64,000 nt of DNA from Phytophthora quininea. Taxonomy: Eukaryota; Oomycota; Peronosporomycetes; Peronosporales; Peronosporaceae. Shown here in pieces: positions 1-11,311 of this stretch. The notes under the pieces were generated by a model. It was given only the letters and a program-made list of their open reading frames with translations, made no database searches and was not told where the DNA came from. The first letter of the stretch is position 1. Every line of letters starts with the position of its first letter. Both the position numbers and the translations under genes were made by a program. The DNA is taken from positions 53,114 through 117,113 of the forward strand of contig JAAVTG010000452.1 of NCBI GenBank assembly GCA_011947345.1, written 5' to 3'.

Positions 1-1084
1 GTTGCGCTCGAGGTACAGCGTTCGCAGTGCAGCAAGCGGCACCAGGTTCTCCACATCAGCATAATGTGCGACCTGGTTGTCATTGAGCCACAGATCTTCC
101 AGTTGGGAGAGCGGACTCAATCCGGTCGGAATGAAAGAGATGCGGTTGGCTGCCAAGTCGAGCGTCGTCAGGTTCGTCTGCAATACAGTAAACAAGTTAG
201 GAGCTTAAAGTCATTCAAACAAGGCTCTTTTTGAAACGTACCAGATGCTCCACATTCTCGATCTTCTCGATGCCATTGTGACTCAGATACAACTCTTCCA
301 AAGCCAAGTTGTTCACGAGCCCTTCGATCTTGACGACGCGGTTGCTTTGCACACTGATGATTTTCAGTTTCGTCAGGTTTTCAAGACCTCGAATGGCCGT
401 GATCTTGTTCTTACCCAGCCAGAGCTGCTCGAGCTCGGTAAGTCCGTCCAGACCTTCGATCGTGCGCAGCCGGTTGGCGCCTAAATCTAATTTCTTCAGC
501 TTTGAGAGTTTCTCAATGCCCGTAATCTTTTGAGCTTGTTGTTGGCCACATAGAGCTCCTCTAGTTTGGTCAGGTGACTCAAGTCCGGGATGACTCGGAT
601 CTCATTGAACGACAGGTCCAACACCCTTAAGTTCACCAAATTATGCACGCCTTCCAGCGCCTGGATCTGATTGTCGTACAGCTCCAAGTGCTCCAGACTC
701 GTCAACGTTGACACATTCGCCATTGACTGCAGCAAGTTCGACCGCACGTGCAGTCGCTTGAGGTTTGGCAACTTGTCCAGTCCATCCAGGTCTGTCACTT
801 TGACGCCGGCAGTGCCCACGTAATAAACCTCCTGCAATAAAACCCCGTCAGCATTTCCTACTGAAAATCCCAGATTTCATGACATCTCCACCAACTTCTT
901 CGTCCGCGCCGATATCCACGCAGCTACTGAGCGTCACCACTGGTCGCTCCTCCTCCTCCTCCTCCTCCTCATCCTCCTCCTTGTCCTCTCTCTGCTGTTC
1001 ACGCGCATCCATGGCCGCCTGCAGCGCGTCCGTGTTCACGCGCTTGAGCTCCTCGTCGTCATGCTTTTGCTCCATCTTTGCCAA
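1..1084 (-). CDS. SDS22-like leucine-rich regulatory subunit of protein phosphatase 1 (3' part cut by window edge)
   Basis: Minus-strand gene starting at ATG 1084. An acidic N-terminus with a Glu/Asp run (about residues 35–47) is followed by SDS22-type leucine-rich repeats of about 22 residues with the signatures LxxLxLxxNxIxxIxGL, e.g. LEHLELYDNQIQALEG. SDS22/PPP1R7 binds the PP1 catalytic subunit and controls its maturation and localisation; this family function is inferred from the repeat type. One intron is clear at 178–241 (GTACGT...TTGCAG). A short one lies near 838–870, with branch-like CTGAC and TTGCAG; its donor is uncertain. The reading frame breaks at the T-run 528–531 (AAAA on the coding strand): adding one A restores the repeat consensus, so I treat this as one gene. 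The C-terminus lies outside the window. Confidence 0.85.
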
Positions 1085-1383
1085 TCCAAAAATCGAACTC
1101 GACTGAAAAAACTAAACTGCAAAAACGGAATTTTGCTGACAAAATAACATTTTTATGTGTTGCATCGGAAAAGTCTGGCCGCAGTCTCCGCTGTCGATCC
1201 TGGCCAGGAAAGTCTTTGTGATCTCTTGGAGTCTTGTCGCTCGATTTGGCGTCAACGGCGACGACTCCAACGCTCTTTTTCCTCGTCCTCGTCGCCTTTG
1301 ATGTCGGCAATACCGGAAATTTGAACGAGAACGCGACGGAGACCGAGAACGAGACCAGGAATGAGAACAGGAACGCGACCTGG

Positions 1384-1474
1384 ACGTATAGGTTTTCATG
1401 GAGTTGCTGTGATCCATCTGGCAGCACTTTTTGGACGTCCGATTCCATATATTCGAGAAATTCATCAACGTCAT
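1384..1474 (-). pseudogene. Short fragment paralogous to the hypothetical protein at 3343–3621
   Basis: On the minus strand this stretch reads ...EYMESDVQKVLPDG..QL, matching EYMALDVQEVLPDG..QL encoded at about 3529–3612. Many of the differences are synonymous. The match stops abruptly after about 26 codons. The rest of the frame towards 1059 is low-complexity and Arg/Ser-rich in one frame, and looks non-coding. I read it as a truncated paralogue. Function unknown. Confidence 0.4.
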
Positions 1475-1958
1475 CCTAATGATCTGCAGTGACTGGGAGA
1501 ATTATCACCATTAATCGCTGCAGCTGGATCAGAAGTTGGAGCTGGACCATATGGAGCTGGAGCAGGAACAGGAGCTACAGCAAGAACCTCTTGAATCCAA
1601 GTATCGTCTCTCAGCAATGATAGCAGTTCAGCGAACATTGGATAATCTTCATCAATGAAATCACCTCTGTATATACCTGTTATGGGCCCGAAATTTTCAT
1701 CAAAAGAAACTCCACCATCGTCTCCACTGTTAACAGCACCACCGAATCCACCACCATCGTAACCAACTTCACCAATTACGGCAGCTCCATGACGAGCATC
1801 GCCAGCACCACGGCCATCTCCACGTCCAGGAACCTCATCACTAGCACCTCCTCCGCCAACAATGTGGCAAGAAACTGGTCCATCTATCCCAAGGCAAAGT
1901 GCTCTCAGCTCCCTCTTCTTGTCGCGGTTGCGCTTGTAGTGGTGGTCCTGGTGGAACG
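1471..1958 (-). CDS. Hypothetical glycine/aspartate-rich protein fragment truncated by the GATC-rich element
   Basis: An open minus-strand frame. Before the element boundary at 1959 it encodes a Lys/Arg-rich stretch, a Gly/Asp-rich stretch (GGGGASDEVPGRGDGRGAGD region) and a more globular C-terminal part containing DEDYPMFAELLSLLRDDTW, then a Pro/Ala-rich tail. The frame continues into the inverted-repeat element (to 2175), where it is probably chance. I do not recognise the family. It may be the remaining 3' part of a gene split by the insertion at 1959. Confidence 0.3.
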
Positions 1959-2919
1959 GTGGTGTAGCGGGATTTATCAAAATCGGCTTCCACTGCGCCC
2001 AGACACCGACTAGCGGAGGGTACTCCGATATCCGTGGGGATGCTGAAGTGTGCTCACCTTGTGTACCCGTCGGCGGGCTGGATCCGCTCTTCGGGTGCTT
2101 CGAGGATGCTTGATTTATGAAGATCGAACGTCTTGGCGGGGCGTGGGAGGTCAGGAGCAGCGCGGGAATCTTCACTCTGCGTCCTTGAATATTTACCAGA
2201 CCAGTAATCGCTTGGATCTGCTTGGACCTGGAGTCTGGATCTTAGATCCAGGTGTGTGTGTGTGTGGGGGGGCGCTTTCAGGGGTGTTTTCTTCCTTATC
2301 CTTACTTGGCGCTTCCAATAGCGTGATCCTGGGGTTTTGAGGGTCGATCAGTCGTCCTGGCCAAGTAGTAACTCCAGTAGACTTCGGATCCGCACTTGGT
2401 ACTAGTGGATCCAGACTGCGAGTGGATCTGGCCAATATACTAACCAGATCACCCGAGCACTGCTTGATCCGCGGTGATCCCGACGTAGCTTGACTGGGCC
2501 AATGTAGATCCCGTGGTTTTTAGCGCTAGGAAGGGCACTTGTGGTGTACAAGGCAAATTCGACTCTGTACTAAGCGGATCCATGGAGATCCCATCCCAAA
2601 ACCTATCATCTGCACCATTTCTATGCCTGCCGCTGGATGTTGTCGCTTGATCAGTCCTCTGGTGTACCAGATCCACGCCTGGAACGGCCTTGGTTGCAGA
2701 TCTGGGTTGCCCACGTCTGGATCCAGTGTTTCCGCGATGTATCCATATCTGATCCGGGGATCTGAGTCTGGATCCACCATACTGCGCTGGAGATCCGGAT
2801 CTTTTACGCTTTGGATTCACTGCTCCCGCGATGTACCCATGTCTGATCCGGGGATCTGAGTCCGGATCCGGCATGCTGGGCTCCCATATCGCCCGATTTC
2901 CGGGAAAGCGCTTCACCAC
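1959..2919. mobile_element. GATC-rich terminal-inverted-repeat element, copy 1
   Basis: Begins GTGGTGTAGCG and ends CGCTTCACCAC, inverted copies with one mismatch over 11 bp. A second copy with the same ends and the same order of internal sequence lies at 58967–59817 in unrelated surroundings, which defines the unit. The interior from about 2040 to 2870 is packed with GGATCC, GGATCT and related motifs: I count about 28 GATC sites in about 830 bp. No transposase-like frame is visible, so it is a non-autonomous element. I could not find a convincing target duplication, so the ends are accurate only to a few bases. Confidence 0.6.
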
Positions 2920-3342
2920 AGAACTGGCAGTACACCAGTATTCTATCCTTCGCGACGACGCGCGAGCACTTGCAGATTGATGTCCATTTGCATTGATGTG
3001 ACCCCATCGGCGCCAGTTCGAATATGGCGGACTTAACTCAGTAGCTATATTCAAAGGAATGGTATCCGCTACTGCTCTAAATACTTGGACGAAGATATAT
3101 GTTTTGTTTACGCGTTATCTTCCAATTCCATATGTAAGCAACAACCATGACGCACCAAAGACACGCATGATCTGCTCCATGCTGCTGTCCTGCTCTCTTT
3201 CTCGCGCAAACAACCAACAAGATCCTTCCCAGCCACTATCATGAACCTGGGGTGCTGGTTGTCGGCCTGCGTGAACGGACCGCATACTAGGCAGCGGTAG
3301 CCACAGACAGCCACATTTCGCCGTCAGCTTCGGACGGGGGCT
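2920..3342. other. Intergenic stretch with no gene recognised
   Basis: Only short frames with no recognisable motif. A minus-strand frame at 3108–3314 contains CxxCGxFTQADNQHPRF, which could be a remnant of the neighbouring hypothetical gene, but nothing supports it further. Confidence 0.4.
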
Positions 3343-3621
3343 CTAGCGGAGGCTCCAGCTTATCTCTTCCACACTAGGCACTTCGCTCCATTCTCGTCTT
3401 TCCAAACACCAACAATCAATAATCGATTTGTAGTTGACAAGGAAGAACTGTCCGAGAGTTCCGTGATAGCTAACAACCTCTTTGTATTTCTGGTACAAGT
3501 AGCTGAGTCGGACATATGGCGTGCCGTCCTGGATGTGTTGGTCTTGGCGTAGTTGCGATAGTCCATCTGGTAGCACTTCTTGAACGTCTAACGCCATATA
3601 TTCGCGGATTAGCGGCTCCAT
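3343..3621 (-). CDS. Hypothetical protein, divergently oriented to the DIX gene
   Basis: A minus-strand frame of 92 codons beginning MEPLIREYMALDVQ. It is supported mainly by its paralogous fragment at 1384–1474, where codons are conserved with many synonymous changes. That suggests real coding sequence. No domain recognised. The ATG faces the start of the DIX-domain gene at 3747, leaving about 125 bp as a possible shared promoter. It may be only the first exon of a longer gene. Confidence 0.4.
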   Translation of the reverse strand: MEPLIREYMALDVQEVLPDGLSQLRQDQHIQDGTPYVRLSYLYQKYKEVVSYHGTLGQFFLVNYKSIIDCWCLERREWSEVPSVEEISWSLR

Positions 3622-3746
3622 CGTGCAGGTTCACAAAAATCAGATTTTTGAAAAAATGAAATGAAATTCATAAAAGAACAAATCCTTTTCTTTTAAGGAA
3701 GTAAACTAAAAGCATTGGAGATTTTTGTAACAGGTCGCTTTGGACG

Positions 3747-4903
3747 ATGGAGGGGATGCTCAACTACTTCGTGCCGGAGGACGGCGACACGTCCGACCAT
3801 CTGAACGTGGTGCCGCTGCCTCGCGTGGAGCAGCTGAGGCTGCAGCACGTCAAGAAGGTGCGTCCAACACATGGCAGCTTCCGATGCATTGTCTAATGAA
3901 ACTTATTGTAAATGTTTTCAGTGTTTTCCGCTGCCTGGCGACTTCCACTTCCGCTTCAAAACCGCATTCGAAGGGACTTATGGTAAATAAATGATTTAAA
4001 CATATTTAAAGACCAGGTGCTGACATGATCCAAACCAGTGTGGCTCGACGTGGTAAACGAAGCCGACCCCGTGCCAGACTTTAATGGGTTTGTGATCGCC
4101 AAGATCTCCAGAGTACAGCGGGAGAGTAACACGAGACCCCCAGAGCGTACCGAGATCCCCAAGCCGCCAGTGGAAGCCCCAGACCTCATGGAGACCGCAG
4201 AGCCGCCTCCATCACCAAGTACGAAAAGATTTTCGATTAGGGAAAATAATTTTAGTGTACTAATGAAGATGTTGTGCCAATTTACAGCTAAAAGGAGGAG
4301 CCACAGGCCCAGAAGACATTCAACGACGATCTGGTCGGACTGGTAAGTACAAGAAAGTATTGTATGATGAGATACATGCAGTGTGCTGATGACGGTGCTG
4401 TTGGTGTTGAAGCAGCTCGCGGATCCGGTGCCTTCTACGTCTCCAAAAGCCCCTCAGGCTCCATCCTCAGCCCCTCCGGTACTTAAAATGATTGACTTCA
4501 GTAGTTGTTGCTTCTGGACACTAATAATTTAATGTTTTCGATTCTCAAGGCCAACCCTCCTGCAGCTCGGGACCCGTTCGACGTCTTCGCCGGCAACAAC
4601 ACGGCTCCGATGCGGCCAACTCCGATCGCAGCAAATATGGGCGGCAGCAACGGCCCACGCGGTCTGTCGCCTACTACGAATAACCACGGCGGCGCGTACG
4701 GCGCTCAAGCAGGCTTCAACCCCATGGGCTCAGGAGGTCCATCGCCGATGGCTCCTCGCGGTCCAAGCGGCATGAACATCAGTCAGATGCACATGGGCAT
4801 GGGCCAGCCGCAGCAACAGCAGCAGAATAGCTTTCAAGGTCTGCAATGGCAGGGCATGGGACAGCCTCAGCAACAACGCAACCCGAACACGAGGCAATGG
4901 TAG
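3747..4903 (+). CDS. DIX-domain protein with DPF-type C-terminus
   Basis: Six exons: 3747–3857, 3922–3982, 4039–4218, 4288–about 4342, then two short exons ending in the long last exon that starts near 4551. The first three encode a DIX-like fold: YFVPEDG..., CFPLPGDFHFRFKTAF, then YVWLDVVNEADPVPDFNGFVIAKISRV (split here by the exon 2/3 border). This matches the Dishevelled/Axin DIX pattern of a Phe-Lys hairpin followed by xPxFNGxVxxK. DIX domains polymerise head to tail; the function here is unknown. The tail is Pro-rich, then DPFDVF, then Gly/Met/Gln-rich low complexity with QQQQQ. DPF motifs can bind clathrin adaptors (inference). Exon 3 joins exon 4 in frame only if the A-run 4290–4293 lacks one A. 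Stop TAG 4901–4903. Confidence 0.75.
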
Positions 4904-5203
4904 CCAACATGTGCCACTGGAGCAGCCAAAAGGTAACAGCACGGGGTCCTGCCCAGAGCTTCGACGCGGCAAATATATTGAGAACTCTTTGCACGGTGGA
5001 CTGCTTGATCATGGCGCAGCGTGTTTCGTGATCAACAGGAATGGGGCGAGTTGGTGCTGCGTCCGTCAAGTGACCCGTTATCGTAGACGGAGATCCGTGG
5101 AAGGCGAGCCAACATGCAGACTGTTCCGGGGGACGCAACCGCAGTATCTTTGTGGGTTTCTCAAGAGTCTCCGCGGCAGCGCACCAGACAGCTTCCAGTC
5201 GCC

Positions 5204-6633
5204 ATGTCGGTCGAGCCATCACGCTACGGGCCGGACTTCCACTGCGTCACCATCTCGCGAGACGTGTTCGAGGTCCGCTCGCACTACGTGAACCTGCGTC
5301 CCGTGGGCGGGGGCTCGTACGGGATCGTGTGCTCGGCGGAGGACACGGTACAGTAAAAACAATTCCTACATGGGCCGTCGAACACTGAAAGTAATTGAAA
5401 AGGTGTATATGCGGGACAGCTCCGAGGACGTAAGGTGGCTATTAAGAAGATCACCGACGTGTTCGACGACCTGACAGATGCCAAGCGCATTCTTCGAGAG
5501 ATGAAGCTGCTGCGCCACCTCGGTGTGCACGAAAACGTCATCAATGTAGGCAAGTTTCCTTTCGTTTGTAATTCCTGGTGCTTATTTGATGGTGTCATGT
5601 GTGAGCAGATTCTGGACGTGATTCTCATCCCGCCCAATGTCATCGACTTCCAAGACATCTACATTGTCACGGACCTCATGGAGAGCGACCTGGAGAGGAT
5701 CATCAGCTCGTCGCAGCCGCTCTCGGACGCCCATTTCCAATACTTTTGTACCAGATTCTCCGCGGCATGAAGTTTGTGCACTCGGGGAACGTGCTGCACC
5801 GCGACCTCAAGCCGTCCAACCTGCTCGTCAACTCAAACTGCGACCTGTCCATCTGCGACTTTGGCCTGGCTCGAGGTGTCGAGACGGCTCACAACGAAGA
5901 CTTGACCGAGTACGTCGTCACACGCTGGTACCGCGCGCCCGAGCTGTTGACGGACTGTCAGAACTACAACGACGCGGTGGACGTGTGGGCCATCGGCTGC
6001 ATCTTTGCCGAAATGCTGCGTCGTCGACCATTTTTCACGGGCCGCGACCCGTCCGACCAGCTCCACATGATCATTCGGGTCTTAGGCTCGCCCACGGAGG
6101 CCGAGATGAGCTTCGTGCCCCATGAAGCGGCCAAGCGAGCCATTTTGCAGCACGGCTTCTACCCAAAGGTGTGTTAACCGCTACTTGACGGATTCTTATC
6201 TCAGAGAGCCGCTAACCATCGACTCCCGCCGGGTGTCAGCGTCCGCTGATGGAGTTCTTCCCGGACGCGAACCCGCTCGCCGTGGACCTGCTCTCGCAGA
6301 TGCTAAAGTTCAATCCGGCCGAGCGAATCTCCGTCATGCAAGCGCTGGCACATCCGTACTTGGCGCAGCTTCAGAATCCGGTGAGGACGTTGCCACGTTG
6401 CACGTGCTTTTTGACATGGCTACTGTCGTATGATGATTCTTACGGCCCGCGTATGTGTTCGTTGACGTCTGCACCTCCAGGCGGACGAACCGGTGTGCGC
6501 AGAGCCGTTCAACTTTGACTTTGAACGCGAGTCGCTGGATCTAGGCGTGGAAATGCCTAAGGACGAGCTGCAGCGCCTGGTCTTCCAAGAGTGCATGTCC
6601 ATCCACCAGTTAGAGGCGAGCCGCATGCAGTAA
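5204..6633 (+). CDS. MAP kinase (ERK type, TEY activation loop)
   Basis: Complete CMGC/MAPK catalytic domain: glycine loop [17 protein letters not shown] lysine, [10 protein letters not shown] catalytic loop, DFGLARG, the TEY dual-phosphorylation motif followed by [10 protein letters not shown], and a MAPK insert ending HPYLAQLQ. Introns: 5348–5419, 5546–5608, 6169–6239, 6381–6480. The frame breaks at the T-run 5744–5747 between HFQYF and the YQILRGMKF segment. One more T restores the kinase fold exactly, so this is one gene. An upstream in-frame ATG at 5114 would add 30 residues with no conserved features; I prefer 5204, which has a gccATG context. It acts as a cytoplasmic/nuclear signalling kinase by family. 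Stop TAA 6631–6633. Confidence 0.88.
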
Positions 6634-7108
6634 ACCGCCTGCCTTCAAGATGAATGAAGAAGCACAGACCGAGGGCCACCGAAATGAGCTGTAGTGTCCA
6701 CCCCCATGCCATGTATTTTGCTCTAACAATCCTTTTCATCTCTGCCAAGAGACTTGTGGACGAACAAATCGTCAAGCTTTCCGTTGCATGCGCGTGGAAG
6801 ATGTTGGCCCTCCGAGACCAGAATCTACGATCTTCACCGTCGATATCTCGCTCGAAAATGGATAGATTGCACGGTCACCAACTTGATGTGTTGCCTGGCC
6901 AGCTGCAGTGCCCTCTTGTGGCGCTTTTCCCACGAACCAGCACACCCCAATGGTTGCAGGATGAACACTTTTGGTATGCTTCCTATTCAATATGTACACT
7001 TGCTTAATGTCGACAGGAAACCGGGCTCAGACGCGTGGTTAGTGCAATGCCCAATTCGTTGCCGTGTTCTCGTGCATGGCAACTCATTTTGTCCCCTCCC
7101 CTCAAGGT
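6634..7108. other. Intergenic region between convergent genes
   Basis: About 475 bp between the MAP kinase stop and the WRKY19-like stop, which face each other. It holds only short shadow frames and presumably both 3' untranslated regions. No clear poly(A) signal or repeat seen. Confidence 0.5.
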
Positions 7109-8527
7109 TTAGCTCGAGCCCGCAGCGTACATGGAGTTTGCGTGCGACCGGCATAGTCCTTTCTTCTTGACGTGCTTGGTGCAATCGGGCACGCGGCACT
7201 TGCGCTTCCCGCCGTGGGCGGTGCACAAATCCTGCCGGACGACGCCCTTCTGGCAGCCCTTGATCCGGCAGCGTCTACCGCCACCGTGGCGGATGCAGAG
7301 CCCCATGCTGCGCTGGATGTTGGAGCACCCGGCGGCGCGGCAAATGCGGCCGCCGCCGTGCGCGACGCAGAGCCCTTGCTTTGAGCCCCGCGGGTGCAGC
7401 CCTTGCGCTGGCATCGCCGTCCGCCGCCGTGGCTAATGCACAGGCCGCGGGTCACGGCGTTGCTCGTGCACTGCGGAAATGCGCAGAGCTTCTTCTCGCG
7501 CTTGGCCTCGCTGGGGGTCACGGGGGTATCCGAAATGTGCATGGAGCGACCGGCCTGCTCCAGTTGGTGCATCGAGTCGGCCGAGTCCGCCAGCGAGCTC
7601 AGCGAGCTGCGGTTCGGCCGGTCGAGCCACTGCGTGAGATCGATGGTCTCTGCAATGGGCCGCTTGTGGTTGAGCATGGTCAACGCCGCGGCCGACACGT
7701 CCATGGAGCTGCTGCGGTTGCGCTGCACCTCGTCGTTGAATGGGGACGGGGTGACCGGCGGTCGCGCGTGCTCGCTCTGGCACGACTGCGTGCGAATGTA
7801 GGTCTGCGGCTCGAGCGCGGGTCTCCAGGTCGGCTCGGGGCCCGTCGCCGGTTCTTGCTTGGCGGCTGGATCGGCGTTGGGCATGGTGTCGGACGGACAG
7901 GACTGGGATCGCATGTAGCGTAGTGGTTGGCACAGGTCCGCGATGGACATGTTGTGGTGCGTGGGGTGTCCTTCGCCCGCTTGAGCGGCGGGATGGGCGA
8001 CGAGCAGCTCTCGGTGAAGCTGCCGGTGCGCTGCAGGAAGCCGCCAGTCGGTCCGAAGACCGGCAGGCTCGGGCGCTTGTCGCCCTCATCCTGGCTAAAG
8101 GACGACGACGGCCACTTTTGCGGCGACAGCGGCGGCGTGCCGGTGAGCGACGGCAGCCGGAAGGACGGCGAGACCGCGCGCGGACTGTCGAAGGTGAAGG
8201 CCGCGGCCCCGTAGACGCCGGAGGGCGAGGTGGTGCGCTCCGGACTGCGCACACTGAGCTTGGGGATGTAGCCCAGCGCCTGCTTGGACAGGAACCGCGT
8301 GAGCTGGTTGTGGTGGTTGAGCGGCGTGAGCGAGCTGGGCGGCGAGCGCAGGTCGTCGGGCGGCGGCAGGTGCGCGCCGGCCGAGATGTCCATGGGCTCG
8401 GGCTTGGCGAACATGCCGCTGTCAAGCGCCGGGTCCGGCTCCCACTGGCCTGCGGGCGGAGATCGCGCCCCCACGAGGACTGCTGGCCGTTGTTGCTGAC
8501 GTTCTCGCTCATGTCGGATAGTCCCAT
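7109..8527 (-). CDS. WRKY19-like protein with CxxxGC...LCxxHGGG zinc-cluster repeats
   Basis: Minus-strand gene from ATG 8527 (MGLSDMSENVSNNGQ...). The N-terminal half is Ser/Pro-rich and disordered, with SP sites typical of phosphorylated regulators (e.g. SPSFRLPSLTGTPPLSPQKW). The C-terminal part has five tandem Cys/His repeats of about 24 residues, pattern CxxxGCxxxxxxxGLCxxHGGGRRC, ending KGLCRSHANSMY. Plant WRKY16/19 chimaeras and many oomycete proteins annotated 'WRKY19-like' carry this repeat; a DNA- or RNA-binding role is inferred. Three frame breaks lie at C-runs 8468–8472, 7976–7978 and 7373–7375 (G-runs in coding sense); each is repaired by one base. No WRKYGQK motif is present, so it is not a true WRKY factor. 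Confidence 0.75.
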
Positions 8528-11311
8528 GGAGATAGAGGCCTTCAGGGCGACGAGCTCTCGGTCTCGTCGAGCGGAAGCGGAAATGAGCAGGCGGCCGCCG
8601 GATTGCGGATCGACTCGAAGGGCGTTTCGAGCCGCGAAAAATGGAAGGAAGCTCGCCGCTCCGAGCGGTCAGACGGGCCGCGCACCCACACTCCGCGCGC
8701 AGGCAAACTAGCGGAGACCGATCGAGTCGCAACACAACAGCGTTGCCCAAGCAGAGAGTGCCTGCCTGCTTGAAAATGGCCGGTTGCAAGCACGGCAATC
8801 AAGAGCGGGTGTGCGACCTCGGCGATCGCCTGTCGATTTTCAGTGGCGACGCAGTCAATGAGACCGTTTCGAAGCGGCAAGTCTTTCGGATGGAAGGCAT
8901 CGCACTTGATGATTCAAAACGGGCACCAAAAAGCACTCTGTGACACCGTGCTGGCTGGCGGTCGGAGCGGTGGCGCGGCCCCGGCATGGAGAAGGCAAAC
9001 CGGAGCCGCCCTCTGCAAGCACTCGTCTCCGATCTTTTTGCTCGAACTGTTGTTGAAGATTTGCTGCTGCCGTTTGAGGACCACAGCTGGTGCACCGTGC
9101 GGAGCTTGACCGGACGCGTCGACTCGACTCAACGACTCGGCCCGTGTCTTTGCCGCATATCCGTCGGCCGAGCTCACTCACTGCGCGCAGGGCGCAGCAC
9201 GCTTCGAATATGAGCGCCAAGGTGGACGCTCGAGGATGTCGGCGGTCCTACACGTAGTGATGCGGACCGTACCACCGGTGTCCTGCCTCACGTCGACCTC
9301 CAAATGATTTCAGTGTCGAGACCGAGATTCGGCCCGCGGGCTTCAAGCGGAGCGCGTTGCGGCGGCACCAGTCGCGAACGGAGTCTTGCATTGTCGAGTG
9401 TCCAGCGTGGAAGTTGCCCTGCAGTTCATGCGCCCAGTGCCAAGTGCAGGCTGCCACGAGCTCCACGAAACGGCCTAACGCAATTCAAGCAGCGTTGGAG
9501 AGAAGATCGCAGCGTGACTCGTGGCAGGCTTGAAGCGGTACTTCCTTGTGTGGACGGCTGCAACAGGGTGTAGAGATCCAATCACTCTGGACGACGCGTG
9601 CGAGGTGTCCTTGTGCGAGGTATGCGTTCGCAAAGGGGGGGGTCGGATCGGCTGCAGACTGAGTCCGCTGGACCAACTTGACCGCAGAGAGCGCAAGTCG
9701 ACACGGAGTGGATCCTTTCTTCATGGAACGAAGTCGTGGTGATTTTCTGCCGGCCGTGCCCAAGCAAGCCGTTCGTTCTATTGGCTTAACTGAGACCTTG
9801 TGGAAGTGACTACGTGCGACTTGCTGACGGAAATGAAGTGGATGGATCGACGCGCAACAGGATTATCCCTGCTTGTGACGAGCAGCAGCTTGGGAATGAC
9901 ACGTGACCCCAATGTGCTTCGTGCTGTGAGCTGATCTTGAGCCGCTCCTGCTGGTTGTGTGGATCAAGCGGCGACCTTGGTAAAGTATTCGCCAATCGAC
10001 CTCGACACGACGCAATAGTGCGAGCATTGCCAACTCCTCGGCGACAGAGGAAACAACAAGTGCTTGCTTCGTGGCTACTGCAGCGAGGCATGAAAGGCTA
10101 CCACACAATCGATGCAATCCAAGCCACTCCGAGCAGGTTGAAACGTGTCCACCTTCAAGATGTTGGCGACGAAGCTGCCAATACGTCCGCGCGCGGTTTC
10201 CGCCGTCGTTTTCGTGAGATTTTTGCGTATGATCGACGAGGACAGCGTGGCTTTGACAGAAGAAACTCTGCTGCATTCAGCATTGGAGTGATCCAAGCGC
10301 ACAAAGCTCGTGCTCACCGAATTAAGTTCACGAAGTTCATCAAACTACACTTTATGAGGAACGTGCTGTTGCCGAAGGGTGTTGCGCCGACGACGTGGGC
10401 GGTAGCGAGTATTGGCTTCGATTTCATCCAGGTGGCGCGTGGTGGCTCGCATGCGAGTAAGGCGGCGAATGTGACAAAGTCATGTACAGCAACAGCTACG
10501 CAGGGCCGAAATTGTGTACGTTGCTGCGAGCAAAGTCCTCGGCATCGACACCACCTTCCGGAAGCGGGGGCGGTCTGATCAACAGCTCCGAGACACTAGT
10601 TGCGAAGGCGCTGGTGGTCTTGAACTAGAAGAAAAACTACATTGCAACCGAGCGCCGTGATTTCTGCGGCGACGATCGACCACCTTGACCATGAGCATTA
10701 CGCAGCAACTATATCCATGCTTGCCCGTTAGTGGACACGTTGTCGCATGGTACAACACACAAGTTGTGACCGCATCGTGACAACTTCGCTGCACCAACCG
10801 TAAAGGTGGTGGTGATCCTTCTGTCGCTGCAGCTTGACTGTACGGATTCACGAAAGGCAGCGCAGCTCAAATGCCAACAAGTTGAAGACGTTTGGAGATC
10901 TCTCTGTTGTGCGAACAGTGAAGACTGCAGGACGCTGCATTGAATTGCGAGCCCTGGCGCTAGCGCCTTCTTCAAGCCTGCCATGCGAATCGACCTGGTA
11001 CCTTCACGGTCGTTTGGATGAAGGCCGAAAGCAGTTTTCGAGTCTGTGCTGCAGCGATTTGTCCTCCGACCTCGAAGATCGAGCACCTTGGTCAGCTCGA
11101 CCGAGCCAAACTATGCACAACAGCTTGAAACGCAGACGATATGTATGAAGGCCCCTGCTCAACGCGACGCTTGCAGTGAAAAGCGCGCACAGTGACTGTG
11201 TCAGCGCGCACCGTCGAGTGTCCAACTCAAACACGCGACCGCCATGACTAAGCTGCGCGCTCTTCACTCTGCTTTTGCCGACTAACCACCAACTGGTACC
11301 AACCCAACGCC
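8528..11311. other. 2.8-kb stretch with no recognisable gene
   Basis: Many short overlapping frames on both strands, the longest 9937–10578 (+, 213 codons) and 9863–10276 (-, 137 codons). None shows a known motif, repeats, a signal peptide or a plausible exon series, and composition varies along it. It must contain the promoter and 5' leader of the WRKY19-like gene (near 8530–8900) and the promoter of hydrolase A (near 11100–11311). The rest may be old, degenerate sequence. Confidence 0.5.

Noticed and set aside
848..1084. Opposite-strand Ser-rich frame (879–1106, +)
   Set aside because: It is the complement of the SDS22 acidic Glu run; the LRR gene explains the region.
1112..1474. Minus-strand frame with an Arg/Ser-dipeptide stretch resembling an SR splicing protein
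   Set aside because: The RS run comes from a simple GAGAACGAGACC-type repeat, there is no RNA-recognition motif, and an alternative frame matches the paralogous segment at 3529–3621.
1950..2930. Nine- or eight-base target duplication around the GATC-rich element copy 1
   Set aside because: Flanks TGGTGGAACG and AGAACTGGCA do not match convincingly.
7109..8527. True WRKY transcription factor
   Set aside because: No WRKYGQK and no WRKY-type zinc ligands; only the WRKY19-associated Cys/His repeats are present.
7433..8798. Long minus-strand Arg/Ser/Pro-rich frames and plus-strand 7381–7923 and 7923–8711
   Set aside because: Shadow frames of the GC-rich WRKY19-like gene; the Cys/His repeat frame and its extension explain the coding signal.
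9937..10578. 213-codon frame as a gene
   Set aside because: No motif, no homologous pattern, atypical composition, overlapped by an equally open minus-strand frame.
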